This document shows, one piece after another, positions 37,089-46,311 of a stretch of DNA of 64,000 bases (positions within the stretch are counted from its first letter, which is position 1; every line of letters starts with the position of its first letter). This DNA is from Helicobacter magdeburgensis (lineage in GTDB: Bacteria; Campylobacterota; Campylobacteria; Campylobacterales; Helicobacteraceae). The stretch is from the NCBI RefSeq assembly GCF_000765825.2, contig NZ_JRPE02000005.1, positions 62,001 through 126,000 on the forward strand, read 5' to 3'. Position numbers and translations under genes: made by a program. The notes beneath the pieces are model-generated. The model searched no databases. It was not told the DNA's origin and was given only the letters and a program-made list of their open reading frames with translations.

Positions 37089-38798
37089 TTAATGCTTGAT
37101 ACCTTCAGTTATATCAAGCTCATCTTTAATGAGTGTTTGGAATAATGCCCCAATCTCTTGAGGACGCTCGGCGATGACATTTCGCATTTTTTCAAGCAAG
37201 ACTTCATACTTGATACTATCCTCATCAAAGCCCGAGCTAAGCCCAAGCTGGTCTTCCACGCGTTTGCGTAGTTCGCTAAATTTATTGACATCATCTTCAC
37301 CATCATCAATCTGCATTAAAGATTCAATATCATCATCTTCCTCTTCTTGCACTTCAAGCATACGCTCGGCAAATGGTGCAACGATTTTCTTGTAGAAAAT
37401 AAAGATAATAACCGCCACAATGACATACTTAAGCAATGGCATAAATGGTCCAAGATAACGCTCCACTTTGTCAGAGAATAGCTCCCAAGAATCTTTTGGG
37501 CGATAATCAAGCAGTGAATTTCTAAACTGCATATTAATCACCTCAACCTGATCGCCCCTAGCCTCATTATAGCCAATCGCCTTTTTCACGCCCTCTAAAA
37601 ATTTATCCATCTCTTCTTGCGAACGCGGTGTGTATTCTAGCCGTGGCTCCCCATCTTCCCCCACAGCTTCCTTATATGTCCCATCAATCATTACAGACGC
37701 ACTTACACGCTTTAGCACCCCAAAATGCTCTTTTATATCACTCACCGTTTTATCAATCTCATTATTAATGACAACTTCGCTTTCTTTCTCCCACTCCATC
37801 ATCTCATCATCTTTAAGCCCCTGCACCGGACCGATATTACTCACAACGCCGGGTACTCCACCAATTTGTGGCGGACGGAATCCTTTGCGTTCTTTTTCAT
37901 ATTCTCGTGTCCCTCGCACCACGGGATTTTGTCCAAACACTTCAGCCACAGACTTACGCACACTAAAATCAAAGTCCATTGTTACTTGTGCTTCCACCCC
38001 ATCACCCACACTTGGTTTTAAAAACTTCACAATCTTAGCTTCCATTGCGTTTTCCGCATTTTGCTGATACTTTCTTTGGAATGCTGCTTGTTTGCCTAGA
38101 GCGGATTGCTGTGCGGCTTCATCATCTTCGCCAAGTAGCTCTCCATCTTGGTTAATAATCTTTACATTCTGTGGGGTAAGTCGCTCAACTGCTGCTGCCA
38201 CAAGGTGCTTAATCCCCACAACCTGCTCAATGGATAAAAACATATTATCCTGCACGGTGATTTTTACAGACGCCGATGGTGGATGTCCGCCCTGCACAAA
38301 CAAAGATTCCTTAGGCATAGAAATATTGACAATCGCCTTTTCAATAGGCTTTAAGCTTTCAATCGTCCTTGCCAACTCATTTTGCTTAGCCACAAGATAC
38401 TTCATATCCTGTGTAAAGGGCGTCTCCCCTACATTATTTTCTAATAAAATATCAAAGCCCACATTTTTACTTGTCTTTGGCAGCCCTAGTGAGCCAAGTG
38501 AGATTCTTTGCTCATAGACCTTATCCTTTGGGACTAAAATAATATTATCTTGTGGAATCTTATAGGGAATCTTATCCTGCTGCAATCGCTGTAAAATCGC
38601 TGCGGAATCTTCAGGGTTAAGGTTGCTAAAAAGCACATCATAGTTTTCATACTCATTTTTTGTCTCAACCCGAAATAAAATAAGATAAGTCAAAAATGCA
38701 ATAATCACGACAAATGTCGTAAGGATAATAATCCGCTGCTTCTTATTAAGTTTATTTAAAACCTTGCTGATTTGTTCAAAAATGAGTTTTAAATCCAC
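37089..38798 (-). CDS. fliF: Flagellar MS-ring protein FliF
   Basis: Forms the inner-membrane ring of the flagellar basal body. 569 residues with GTG start at 38798. Transmembrane segments near residues 22-42 and 448-468 flank a periplasmic domain with YDVLFSNLNPEDSAAILQRL, IPYKIPQDN and GFDILLENNVGETPFTQ. The C-terminal cytoplasmic tail is acidic (EEEDDDIESL) and binds FliG. Downstream of hisC by 8 bases and 17 bases before fliG. Confidence 0.96.
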   Translation of the reverse strand: MDLKLIFEQISKVLNKLNKKQRIIILTTFVVIIAFLTYLILFRVETKNEYENYDVLFSNLNPEDSAAILQRLQQDKIPYKIPQDNIILVPKDKVYEQRISLGSLGLPKTSKNVGFDILLENNVGETPFTQDMKYLVAKQNELARTIESLKPIEKAIVNISMPKESLFVQGGHPPSASVKITVQDNMFLSIEQVVGIKHLVAAAVERLTPQNVKIINQDGELLGEDDEAAQQSALGKQAAFQRKYQQNAENAMEAKIVKFLKPSVGDGVEAQVTMDFDFSVRKSVAEVFGQNPVVRGTREYEKERKGFRPPQIGGVPGVVSNIGPVQGLKDDEMMEWEKESEVVINNEIDKTVSDIKEHFGVLKRVSASVMIDGTYKEAVGEDGEPRLEYTPRSQEEMDKFLEGVKKAIGYNEARGDQVEVINMQFRNSLLDYRPKDSWELFSDKVERYLGPFMPLLKYVIVAVIIFIFYKKIVAPFAERMLEVQEEEDDDIESLMQIDDGEDDVNKFSELRKRVEDQLGLSSGFDEDSIKYEVLLEKMRNVIAERPQEIGALFQTLIKDELDITEGIKH

Positions 38799-38806
38799 GA
38801 TTGCCC

Positions 38807-39922
38807 CTAACTATGATTTACAATATAAGCTTTCAAAAGCTCAAAAACACGCTCATTTTGCTTCTTTGTGCCAATGGTGATACGAAACGCATTGAGTCCA
38901 TAGGAAGCAAGATTACGGATAATTAGCCCTTTTTGCAATAGCCACTGACATAAATGCGTAGAATCCACACCCTCACGCGATAAGGTTATAAAGTTTGCGT
39001 ATGATGGGATAAAGTTAAAGCCATTCTCTCTAGCAAAAGATTCATAGTCTAGCATCTCCTTAGCATTTTGCTCCACACATTGAGCTACAAACTCGCTCTC
39101 TTGCAGGGCAGTAATGGCAGCTTGCAAACTTAAGGTTGTGATATTAAAAGGAGCGCGGACTTTATAAAGCATAGCAATAATTTTAGAATCTGCTATCCCA
39201 TAGCCCACACGCATTCCGCCTAACCCATAGGCTTTTGAAAATGTTCCAAGATAAATGACATTTTCATATTTTTCTATAAGTCTATCCACGCAAAATGCCT
39301 TAGCCCTATCCTTATATGCGGCAAACTCTTGATACGCCCCATCAATGATAATGAGTGTATCTTTGTTAATTTTTTGTATAAACTGCTCCACAGATTCTGA
39401 ATCTAGGCATTCCCCCAAAGGATTATTTGGCACACATAAAAATATCGCACTCACGCGTTTTCCACGCTCTAGTGTAGCACAATATAGAGATTCAAACTCT
39501 TCTAATTTATGCTCATCACTTGGCGTTTTACAAATCTCCACATTAGCAATCTTTGCATACACTTCATACATCGCAAAAGTTGTCTTTGCCATAAGCACAC
39601 AGGCATTCTCGTGGTTAAGTGCCTGCATACAAAATTCTAAGATTTGATCGCTCCCAGCCCCAATGATAATATTGTGAGATTTTACGCTAAATTTAAACGC
39701 CAAAGCATTTTTTAGCTCAAACATAGAATCATCAGGGTATAAAGAAGCTTTATGTGCGTTTTGTTGTATCATTTCTATAACGCGTGGCGATGTGCCATAA
39801 GGATTTTCATTACTCCCAAGCTTAATAATCTCGCTTGGTTTGATACCAAACTCACGCACAACAAGTTCTATAGGCTTCCCTGCCTCGTATGTAACAACTT
39901 GCTCTAATGTTTTTTTAAACAT
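38807..39922 (-). CDS. hisC: Histidinol-phosphate aminotransferase HisC
   Basis: PLP enzyme that transaminates imidazole-acetol phosphate in histidine synthesis. About 371 residues from ATG 39922, preceded by GAGGA; an upstream in-frame ATG at 39967 has no ribosome-binding site. Motifs: KLGSNENPYGTSP, VPNNPLGE, IIDGAYQEF and PLP lysine in TFSKAYGLGGMRVGYG, with the C-terminal RITIGTKKQNE. It heads the fliF-fliG-fliH-dxs run, so a histidine gene is probably co-expressed with flagellar genes. Confidence 0.94.
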   Translation of the reverse strand: MFKKTLEQVVTYEAGKPIELVVREFGIKPSEIIKLGSNENPYGTSPRVIEMIQQNAHKASLYPDDSMFELKNALAFKFSVKSHNIIIGAGSDQILEFCMQALNHENACVLMAKTTFAMYEVYAKIANVEICKTPSDEHKLEEFESLYCATLERGKRVSAIFLCVPNNPLGECLDSESVEQFIQKINKDTLIIIDGAYQEFAAYKDRAKAFCVDRLIEKYENVIYLGTFSKAYGLGGMRVGYGIADSKIIAMLYKVRAPFNITTLSLQAAITALQESEFVAQCVEQNAKEMLDYESFARENGFNFIPSYANFITLSREGVDSTHLCQWLLQKGLIIRNLASYGLNAFRITIGTKKQNERVFELLKAYIVNHS

Positions 39923-40133
39923 ATTTCCTCGCAAATGTGAAGTTGAATTTGTATATTCCCTTAACAAAAATCGCCTATTCTATCTTAAAACTTCTTAAGA
40001 TTCTATGACTAAGTCAATTTTTCTTAAATGTTTGTTTCTTAATGCTTCCCTATTTATGTTTTATAGTGTTAGGTTTGAGTGGGGTTCAAAAACACACTTG
40101 ATTTAACTTGCTTTGGGATTTGTAACAAAGTTT

Positions 40134-40142
40134 TGCTACAAT
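40134..40142 (+). promoter_or_regulatory. Extended -10 promoter for the phosphohexomutase gene
   Basis: TG-C-TACAAT, with TACAAT at 40137-40142, lies 46 bases upstream of the ATG at 40189, in the 266-base divergent gap with hisC. The rest of that gap is A/T-rich and I see no other feature in it. Confidence 0.5.
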
Positions 40143-40188
40143 AATGCCACGCGTTTTAGTTTCATACTTTCAACTTGCAAGGATTTAT

Positions 40189-41622
40189 ATGCAGCATATT
40201 TTTAGAGAATACGATATTCGCGGCATTTTTGAAAAGGACTTGAACCAACAAGTCGTTTTTAGCATAGGGGCGTTACTAGGACAGCATATTTTAGATTCAG
40301 CTTTAACACCTAAAGTGCATATTGGTTACGATGCTAGGACACATTCGCCACAGCTTTTTGAGTGGCTTTCCCTAGGCTTTGAGAGTGTAGGCGTTGAAGT
40401 GTTTAATCTAGGGCTTATTCCCACGCCTGTGGCGTATTTTGCCGCTTTTAATACTATAGATTCTATTACCTGTCCAAACTCTGTGATGATTACAGGCTCG
40501 CATAATCCCCCACAATACAATGGCTTTAAAATCACCATAAACAAAGCTCCTTTTTATGGAGAGCAAATCCGCACACTTGGGGCGAAACTCCCCACAATGC
40601 TAAAAAGCTTAGAATCTCAAGCCACTTTAGATTCTTATTCAAGCCGAGCAGATTCTAAAACTTCCGCACCCACCAAACTTAACGCCTTAGAGCATTATAT
40701 CGCCTACTTGACACAACATTTTTCATCGCTTCAAAATTTCCCCTATCCCATCGCGGTAGATTGCGGTAATGGCGTTGGCGGAGTAGGCATAGAGCAGATT
40801 TTAGAAAATCTTAATATCCGCTACACACCGCTATTTTTTGAGCCAGATGGCACATTTCCTAATCACCACCCAGACCCAAGTGAAGAAGAAAATCTCCACG
40901 ATTTAAAAGCAAAGATGAAAGAAGAGAATCTCCCCATAGGCATAGCCTTTGATGGCGATGCAGACCGCTTAGCATTGCTTACAAGCCACTATAACTACAA
41001 GGGCGATGAGCTTGCCATTTTATTTGCTAAAGATATGAAACGCCACTTTCTAAGCCCCATTGTCATAGGCGAAGTGAAATGCTCTCAAGTAATGTATGAT
41101 GAGATTAATAAAATCGGTAAGGCGGTGATGTATAAAACCGGACATAGCAACCTAAAAGTTAAATTAAAAGAGCTAAACGCTCACCTTGCGGCTGAAATGA
41201 GCGGACATCTCTTTTTTAATGATAGATATTTTGGCTATGATGATGCTATTTATGCCTCTTTAAGAGCTTTAGAGCTATTTTTACATTATAGTCCAAGCGA
41301 AATGGAAAGCTTTATGCACTCCTTACCGCGTTTATACAGCACAGATGAAGAGAAGATTCACACCACTGAAACGCAAAAATTTGCTCTTATTAATGCGTTA
41401 AAATCCGCCTTGCAGTCTCCGCCAAGCGACTTTCCGCACATAAAAGACATTATTGATATTGATGGATTGCGTGTGATATTTGATAATGGCTGGGGCTTGA
41501 TACGAGCGAGCAATACCACACCTGTGCTTGTTACACGCTTTGAAGCGACAAGTCAAAATGAGTGTGAAAGCTATAAAAATCATCTGCTTACTTTGCTTAA
41601 AAAAGTCCAAGATTCACAATAA
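40189..41622 (+). CDS. Phosphomannomutase/phosphoglucomutase
   Basis: Interconverts hexose 6- and 1-phosphates, feeding nucleotide-sugar synthesis for surface glycans. About 477 residues from ATG 40189 (AAGGAT 5 bases upstream); a longer frame to 40144 crosses the promoter. FREYDIRGIF at the N-terminus, phosphoserine loop TGSHNPPQYNGFK, metal loop GIAFDGDADR, sugar loop AEMSGHLFF and phosphate-binding RASNTTPVLVTRFEA. H. pylori has an AlgC-type homologue. It sits just upstream of pyrC and the glycosyltransferase island. Confidence 0.93.
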   Translation: MQHIFREYDIRGIFEKDLNQQVVFSIGALLGQHILDSALTPKVHIGYDARTHSPQLFEWLSLGFESVGVEVFNLGLIPTPVAYFAAFNTIDSITCPNSVMITGSHNPPQYNGFKITINKAPFYGEQIRTLGAKLPTMLKSLESQATLDSYSSRADSKTSAPTKLNALEHYIAYLTQHFSSLQNFPYPIAVDCGNGVGGVGIEQILENLNIRYTPLFFEPDGTFPNHHPDPSEEENLHDLKAKMKEENLPIGIAFDGDADRLALLTSHYNYKGDELAILFAKDMKRHFLSPIVIGEVKCSQVMYDEINKIGKAVMYKTGHSNLKVKLKELNAHLAAEMSGHLFFNDRYFGYDDAIYASLRALELFLHYSPSEMESFMHSLPRLYSTDEEKIHTTETQKFALINALKSALQSPPSDFPHIKDIIDIDGLRVIFDNGWGLIRASNTTPVLVTRFEATSQNECESYKNHLLTLLKKVQDSQ

Positions 41623-41631
41623 AGGCACAAA

Positions 41632-42672
41632 ATGACGCTTCATATCCAAAATCCACTTGATATGCACCTGCATTTGCGAGAAGGGGCTATGCTAGATTCT
41701 GTGCTACCTTTCACTGCTAAGGCCTTTAGTGCCGCCCTTGCTATGCCAAATCTCAAAACGCCCATTACCACAACCGCCCTTGCCCTTGAGTATAAAAAGC
41801 AGATTCTAGAATCTAGCACAAAATCTAACTGCAAGGACTTCACACCGCTTATGAGTATTTACCTTACACAAAGTTTAGATAAAGATGAGCTAGAAAAAGC
41901 ACAAGCTAATGGCATTAGAATCTTAAAGCTTTATCCTAAGGGGGCGACCACAGGCAGTGAAAATGGTGTGAGTGAGATTTTAGACAATAAAACGCTAGAG
42001 ATTTTTGCTTTGGCTGAAAAGCTAGGCTTTATCCTATCTATCCACGGGGAGAGCAATGGCTTTTGTATGGATAGGGAGTTTGAGTTTTTGGAAGTCTTTA
42101 AGCACATCGCTACAAGCTTCCCCAAACTCCGCATTATTATAGAGCATATGAGCGATAGACGCTCACTTGAAGCCATAGAATCTTATGAAAATCTTTACGC
42201 TACGCTGACTTTGCACCATATCAGTATGAATTTGGACGATGTCTGCGGGGGTATGCTTAATCCACATCATTTTTGCAAACCTATGCTAAAAACCAAAAAA
42301 GACCAGCAAGCCCTGTTGCATTCTGCCCTAAATGCCCACCCCAAAATAAGCTTTGGCTCGGATTCTGCCCCACATTTAGAATCTGTCAAGCTTAGCTCCA
42401 AAGGGGCAGCAGGGATTTTCTCCGCCCCTGTTTTACTCCCTGCTTTAGCTCAACTCTTTGAAGAACATAATAAACTAGAAAATCTCCAAGCCTTTGTGAG
42501 CGATAGGGCATTTGAGATTTATGGGCTGGATTCTAAAAATATTCCGCAAAAAAGCGTTAAGCTAGTAAGAGAATCTAGCAAGGTGCCAAGCAACATTAAC
42601 ATTCCCCTTGATAATATGGGCGATATTGTGCCGCTTTTTGCCGATAAGATTTTACAATGGAGACTAGATTAA
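41632..42672 (+). CDS. pyrC: Dihydroorotase PyrC
   Basis: Zinc amidohydrolase of pyrimidine synthesis. 346 residues of the class II (E. coli PyrC) type. Metal-binding MHLHLREG, carboxylated lysine in KLYPKGATTGSENGV near residue 101, His in ILSIHGES and IIEHMSDR, and Asp in FGSDSAPH. It starts 9 bases after the hexomutase gene and its TAA overlaps the next ATG (TAATG), so the first island gene is coupled to it. Confidence 0.95.
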   Translation: MTLHIQNPLDMHLHLREGAMLDSVLPFTAKAFSAALAMPNLKTPITTTALALEYKKQILESSTKSNCKDFTPLMSIYLTQSLDKDELEKAQANGIRILKLYPKGATTGSENGVSEILDNKTLEIFALAEKLGFILSIHGESNGFCMDREFEFLEVFKHIATSFPKLRIIIEHMSDRRSLEAIESYENLYATLTLHHISMNLDDVCGGMLNPHHFCKPMLKTKKDQQALLHSALNAHPKISFGSDSAPHLESVKLSSKGAAGIFSAPVLLPALAQLFEEHNKLENLQAFVSDRAFEIYGLDSKNIPQKSVKLVRESSKVPSNINIPLDNMGDIVPLFADKILQWRLD

Positions 42673-43569
42673 TGCAGCTCCCGCTCATCTCTGTTGTTAC
42701 GGTTGTTTATAATGATATAGCCCATATTGTAGAAACAATGGATTCTGTGGTGGGACAGGACTATCCGCATATAGAATATATTATCATTGATGGGGCAAGT
42801 AGTGATGGCACGAGAGAAAAGATTATGGAATATATCGCTTCAAATGCGGTTGTGGATTCTAAAAAATGTGAAGAGCAAAAGGATAGAATCTACCTTGAAG
42901 CCACACATAAAGAAAAGGGGCTTTGCTTTAAATTCCTAAGTGAGGCTGATAGTGGAATCTATGATGCGATGAATAAAGGCATAGATCTCGCCACTGGAGA
43001 GTGGTGTAACTTTATGAATTGTGGGGATAGGTTTTATAATTCCCACACGATACTTGAGCTTTTCACACGCTTCTTTGTAATGCACGGGGGGGGGGGCAGC
43101 TCATCATAATTTTGCTAACTTTATCATCTATGGCGATACACAAATTATCTATGATAAAAAACATTCTAAGATTCTCTACGCCTCCACAAAGCCCCACAAA
43201 TATCATCATCGCTTTATTCACCAATCTGCCTTTATCGCCACTTCTCTTATGCAAAGCTATCATTATGACACAAGCTTTAAAATCGCAGGGGATTCTGACT
43301 TTTTTGCCAAAGCCTATAATAATGGAGCAAACTTCATTTATATCCCCCTTACTGTCTCAAGCTTCAATGTTGAAGGCATAAGCTCAAGTCTATCGTGGCA
43401 AATGTTTAAAGAAGACTGCCAAATCGGCTATAAATACAACTGCTTGTTTCCCATATTTCACGCACTCAAATATATGTTTTGGGTAATCCCACGCGTATGT
43501 ATTCGCAATGCCATTCCAGCCAATCTCCGTAGCCAAGCTAGAATCTTGCTTGGTAAAAAGACAAACTAG
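42672..43569 (+). CDS. Phase-variable family 2 glycosyltransferase, OFF as sequenced
   Basis: GT-A fold enzyme. The N-terminal half has ISVVTVVYNDIAHIVETMDS, IIDGASSDGT and SEADSGIYDAMNKGIDLATG with GEWCNFMNCGD, the pattern of wcaA/GT2 transferases. At 43086-43096 a tract of 11 G shifts it to TAA at 43107. The C-terminal half (IYGDTQIIYD, HQSAFIATSL, FKIAGDSDFFAKAY) continues in the next frame to 43569. Ten G would join them into about 298 residues. Start chosen at ATG 42672 overlapping the pyrC stop; an in-frame ATG at 42657 is inside pyrC. Confidence 0.87.
43086..43096 (+). repeat. Poly-G tract, 11 G, in the GT2 gene
   Basis: Eleven G after the codons for Met-His. 11 leads to a stop within five codons; 10, 7 or 13 would keep the GT2 frame open. 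Confidence 0.95.
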
Positions 43570-43587
43570 CACTTAAAAAGGATAAAA

Positions 43588-44585
43588 ATGCAAGACATAA
43601 AAAAACATATCCATATCCACTTTACTGACTTTGGGGATATGCAAGGCATTCAACAAAAAATCTGCTATATCCTACAAAAGCACTTTATCATTACCTTTGA
43701 AAAGAAAAATCCGCAATATCTATTTTATTCCGTCTTTGGCAGCGAGCATATCAAGTATGATTGTGTGCGGATTTTCTATACAGGCGAAAACATTACACCA
43801 AATTTCAATATCTGCGACTATGCCATAGGCTTTGATCATATCAGCTTCCTAGATCGGTATTTACGCTATCCACTTTATCTTTTCTACGAGCAAGATACGG
43901 CAAAAGCAATGAATAAACACAACAATATAGACCTATCAATTTTGCAGAGCAAAACACGATTTTGTAACTTCATAGTCAGCAATGGCAATGCCGATCCTGT
44001 GCGAGAATCGGTATTCCGTGCATTATCTGCGTTTAAAAAGGTAGATTCTGGCGGCAAATATTTGAATAATATCGGTAGCCCCATTGCTGATAAATTCGCC
44101 TTTCAAAGTGAATGTAGATTTTCACTTTGTTTTGAAAACTCTTCCACGCCCGGATATGTGACCGAAAAGCTTATCCAAGCCGCTGCTGCACAGACTATCC
44201 CTATCTATTGGGGAGATACACAAGCAGACAAAGAGATATGTAATGGGGGGGGGGTATAAACAAAAAAGCCATTATTAATGCACATAATTTCCCTACCATA
44301 GAATCTCTAATCGCCCATATTAAAACCATAGAATCTGATACAAATACTCAACTTGCCATACTCAAAGAGCCATTATTTTTAGATCCAAATCATATTGAGT
44401 ATTTTGAAAGCAAACTGCAAGATTTCTTACTACACATTTTTAATCAGTCTTATGAGAAAAGTTTTAGAAGAGGCAGGGCTTGTTTGCGACTTTTTGAAGA
44501 GCAAAATTACAAACGCTATATGGCAATTTTAGCTATCTTTAAACAAGCTAAAAGCATCTTAAAATACAAGCTAAAAGCATCTTAA
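43588..44585 (+). CDS. Phase-variable GT10 (alpha-1,3/4-fucosyltransferase-like) gene, OFF as sequenced
   Basis: The pattern IRIFYTGENITPNFN-like (here VRIFYTGENITPNFN), DYAIGFDHI, DRYLRYPLY and the donor-site block LCFENSSTPGYVTEK with IPIYWGD is that of Helicobacter GT10 fucosyltransferases that make Lewis-type LPS epitopes. A tract of 10 G at 44245-44254 leads to TAA at 44257. The rest (INKKAIINAHNFPTIESLI and onward) is in another frame to 44585; 11 or 8 G would join them. The 3' end also has a 23-bp tandem duplication that changes the last residues. Acceptor specificity and fucose as donor are inference. Confidence 0.87.
44245..44254 (+). repeat. Poly-G tract, 10 G, in the GT10 gene
   Basis: Ten G after codons for Cys-Asn. 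Here 10 is OFF and 11 is ON, the opposite of the other tracts, so the genes switch independently. Confidence 0.95.
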
Positions 44586-44589
44586 AATA
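44544..44589 (+). repeat. Perfect 23-bp tandem duplication at the end of the GT10 gene
   Basis: The unit begins CAAGCTAAAAGC and occupies 44544-44566 and 44567-44589 with no mismatch. As 23 is not a multiple of 3, the second copy shifts the frame and stops it at 44583-44585; with one copy the frame would end at TAG 44627-44629. Confidence 0.93.
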
Positions 44590-44682
44590 TTGTAAAACCA
44601 AGCTAGAACATATCAAACAACACCTTTAGCAAACACATTCCCCACAAGCAAATATTCAATAAGACTTATTTTAAGTGAGATT

Positions 44683-44691
44683 TGCTACAAT
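44683..44691 (+). promoter_or_regulatory. Extended -10 promoter before the truncated GT2 copy
   Basis: TG-C-TACAAT, with TACAAT at 44686-44691, 34 bases before the ATG at 44726. It resembles the hexomutase promoter and may restart transcription inside the island. Confidence 0.45.
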
Positions 44692-44725
44692 CACAACCCA
44701 CAAATTAGAAACCATAGGGACATAG

Positions 44726-45202
44726 ATGAAAGAAAATCAAGCCCACAATATAAGTGCCATTTACGGAAATACAATGTTTTGCTTAAGTCAAAACCATAGC
44801 AAGATTCCACGCATAAAAAGCAATCCCGCTTATCGTATGCCCTTTTGTCATCAAAGCGTGTTTGTCAAAACTTCATTGCTTCAACAATATCACTTTGATA
44901 CAAGCTTTAAAATTTGTGCTGATAACGCCTTTTTCACAAGCATTTATAACAAAGGGCAGCGATTTTGCTATATTGATATGATTGTAAGCATATATGACGC
45001 CTATGGGCTTTCATCAAAGCCAAGTTGGCAGTATTTCAAAGAAGAAGTCCGCATTATTGCTAGATACAACATTTTTTACCTTCTGCCCTTTTGCTTGAAA
45101 TATCTCTCTATGGTTATCAAATTTAGTATAAAATCTATCCTACCAAAAGAATTAGCCTTAAGGATTCAAAGTGTCTATAACGCAAAACAGCACACAAAAT
45201 AA
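44726..45202 (+). pseudogene. N-terminally truncated GT2 glycosyltransferase copy
   Basis: 158 residues that align by eye with the C-terminal half of the GT2 at 42.7 kb: IYGNTMFCLSQ versus IYGDTQIIYD, FCHQSVFVKTSLLQQYHFDTSFKICADNAFF versus the HQSAFIATSL / YHYDTSFKIAGDSDFF blocks, and LSSKPSWQYFKEE versus LSSSLSWQMFKED. The nucleotide-sugar-binding N-terminal half with its DxD-type region is absent, so it is unlikely to be active alone. It has its own promoter-like element and ATG. It is either a decayed gene or a donor segment for recombination with its neighbour. Confidence 0.75.
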
Positions 45203-46311
45203 CTTGCCAAAAAAAGTCCTTGTAGCTTCCTTGACACGCAAGGGCGGAGGATTTGAGCATTACACTATTTCTATATTAAAACATTTTAGCCTACCCTACA
45301 CCATATATCAAAGCAAATATGTGAATATTGAAAGCAAAATCCCCCACGCCAAAACAATGATAACCTACACCAACAAGCTCACATTTGCACTCAACTCCCT
45401 TTTTATCCTGCCCCTTATATTTATCAAACTTTGTTTCATCGCAAGGCGGTATGATGTGCTCTATCTGCCACATTTTCATTTTTGGAATCTTGCCTTTATC
45501 CTTGCTTTTAGACTTCATAATAAGCCTGTTGTGCTTACAGAGCACGATGGAATCGTGCATTTAGGCGATGAGCTGCCCTTGCAACAAACTCTCATCAATG
45601 CGTGTATCAAGCACTCTACACACATCATCTTTCTTACCTATTATGTCAAGTCCCTTGTATCCCCAAAACTTTTACAAAATAAACATATATCCATCATACC
45701 CCACGGCATTTTTGCCTTTGATGGTCTGCATACTAAGCCAAAATCTTTCACGCATAAGCCTACTTTGCTATTTTTTGGACGAGTGAGTAAATATAAGGGC
45801 ATAGAGTTGCTATTACAGGCTATAAACACGCTCCCTGAAGATTCATTTAATAAGCTCATTATTGCTGGAAAAAGTAGCTATCAGTATGATACAAGCAACC
45901 TTAAAGAATCTATGAGAAAAAAAATAGAAATTATTGATGCCTTTCTCTCACAACAAGAAATTATTACACTTTTTAATCAAGCCCATATTCTCATTATGCC
46001 CTATTTAGAGGCTAGTCAAAGTGGTGTAGCCGCCGTGGGAATCGCCAATGCTATGCCTACAATCTGCACCGATGTCGGCGGCTTAAAAGAGCAATTTATT
46101 TTAGCAAATAGCAATGGGGGGGGGGGCAGATGATAAACTCTGTGCCATCATTTGCCAACCCAATGCCAATGACCTTGCTTCTTGTATTTTACATTTATCA
46201 AAGGATAAAATCCTTTATAATACCCTTAGCCACGACCTTACTCTTTTGGCGGAAAGCTTAAAATGGCACAACATCTCCGCCCAGATTCAAAAGGTCATTC
46301 AAACAGCCTAA
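45171..46311 (+). CDS. Phase-variable family 4 glycosyltransferase, OFF as sequenced
   Basis: GT-B fold enzyme. The N-terminal lobe has LVASLTRKGGGFEHYTISIL and VLYLPHFHFWN; the C-terminal lobe has LLFFGRVSKYKGIELLLQAI, ILIMPYLEASQSGVAAVGIANAMP and CTDVGGLKE, the GT4 donor site. A tract of 11 G at 46116-46126 ends it at TGA 46131. The last 60 residues (DDKLCAIICQPNANDLASCI and onward) lie in the next frame to 46311; 10 G would restore about 380 residues. Start is GTG 45171, overlapping the truncated GT2 by 32 bases, or TTG 45204. The catalytic core precedes the tract, so partial activity when OFF is conceivable. Confidence 0.86.
46116..46126 (+). repeat. Poly-G tract, 11 G, in the GT4 gene
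   Basis: Eleven G after codons for Ser-Asn. 11 is OFF; 10, 7 or 13 would be ON. Confidence 0.95.

Noticed and set aside
43112-43381. Separate short coding frame covering the middle of the split GT2
   Set aside because: It is in the third frame, has no GT2 motifs, and overlaps the true C-terminal half.
46114-46311. Independent small gene starting at the poly-G of the GT4
   Set aside because: It is the frame-shifted tail of the GT4 gene; its ATG is made by the AAT-GGG junction.
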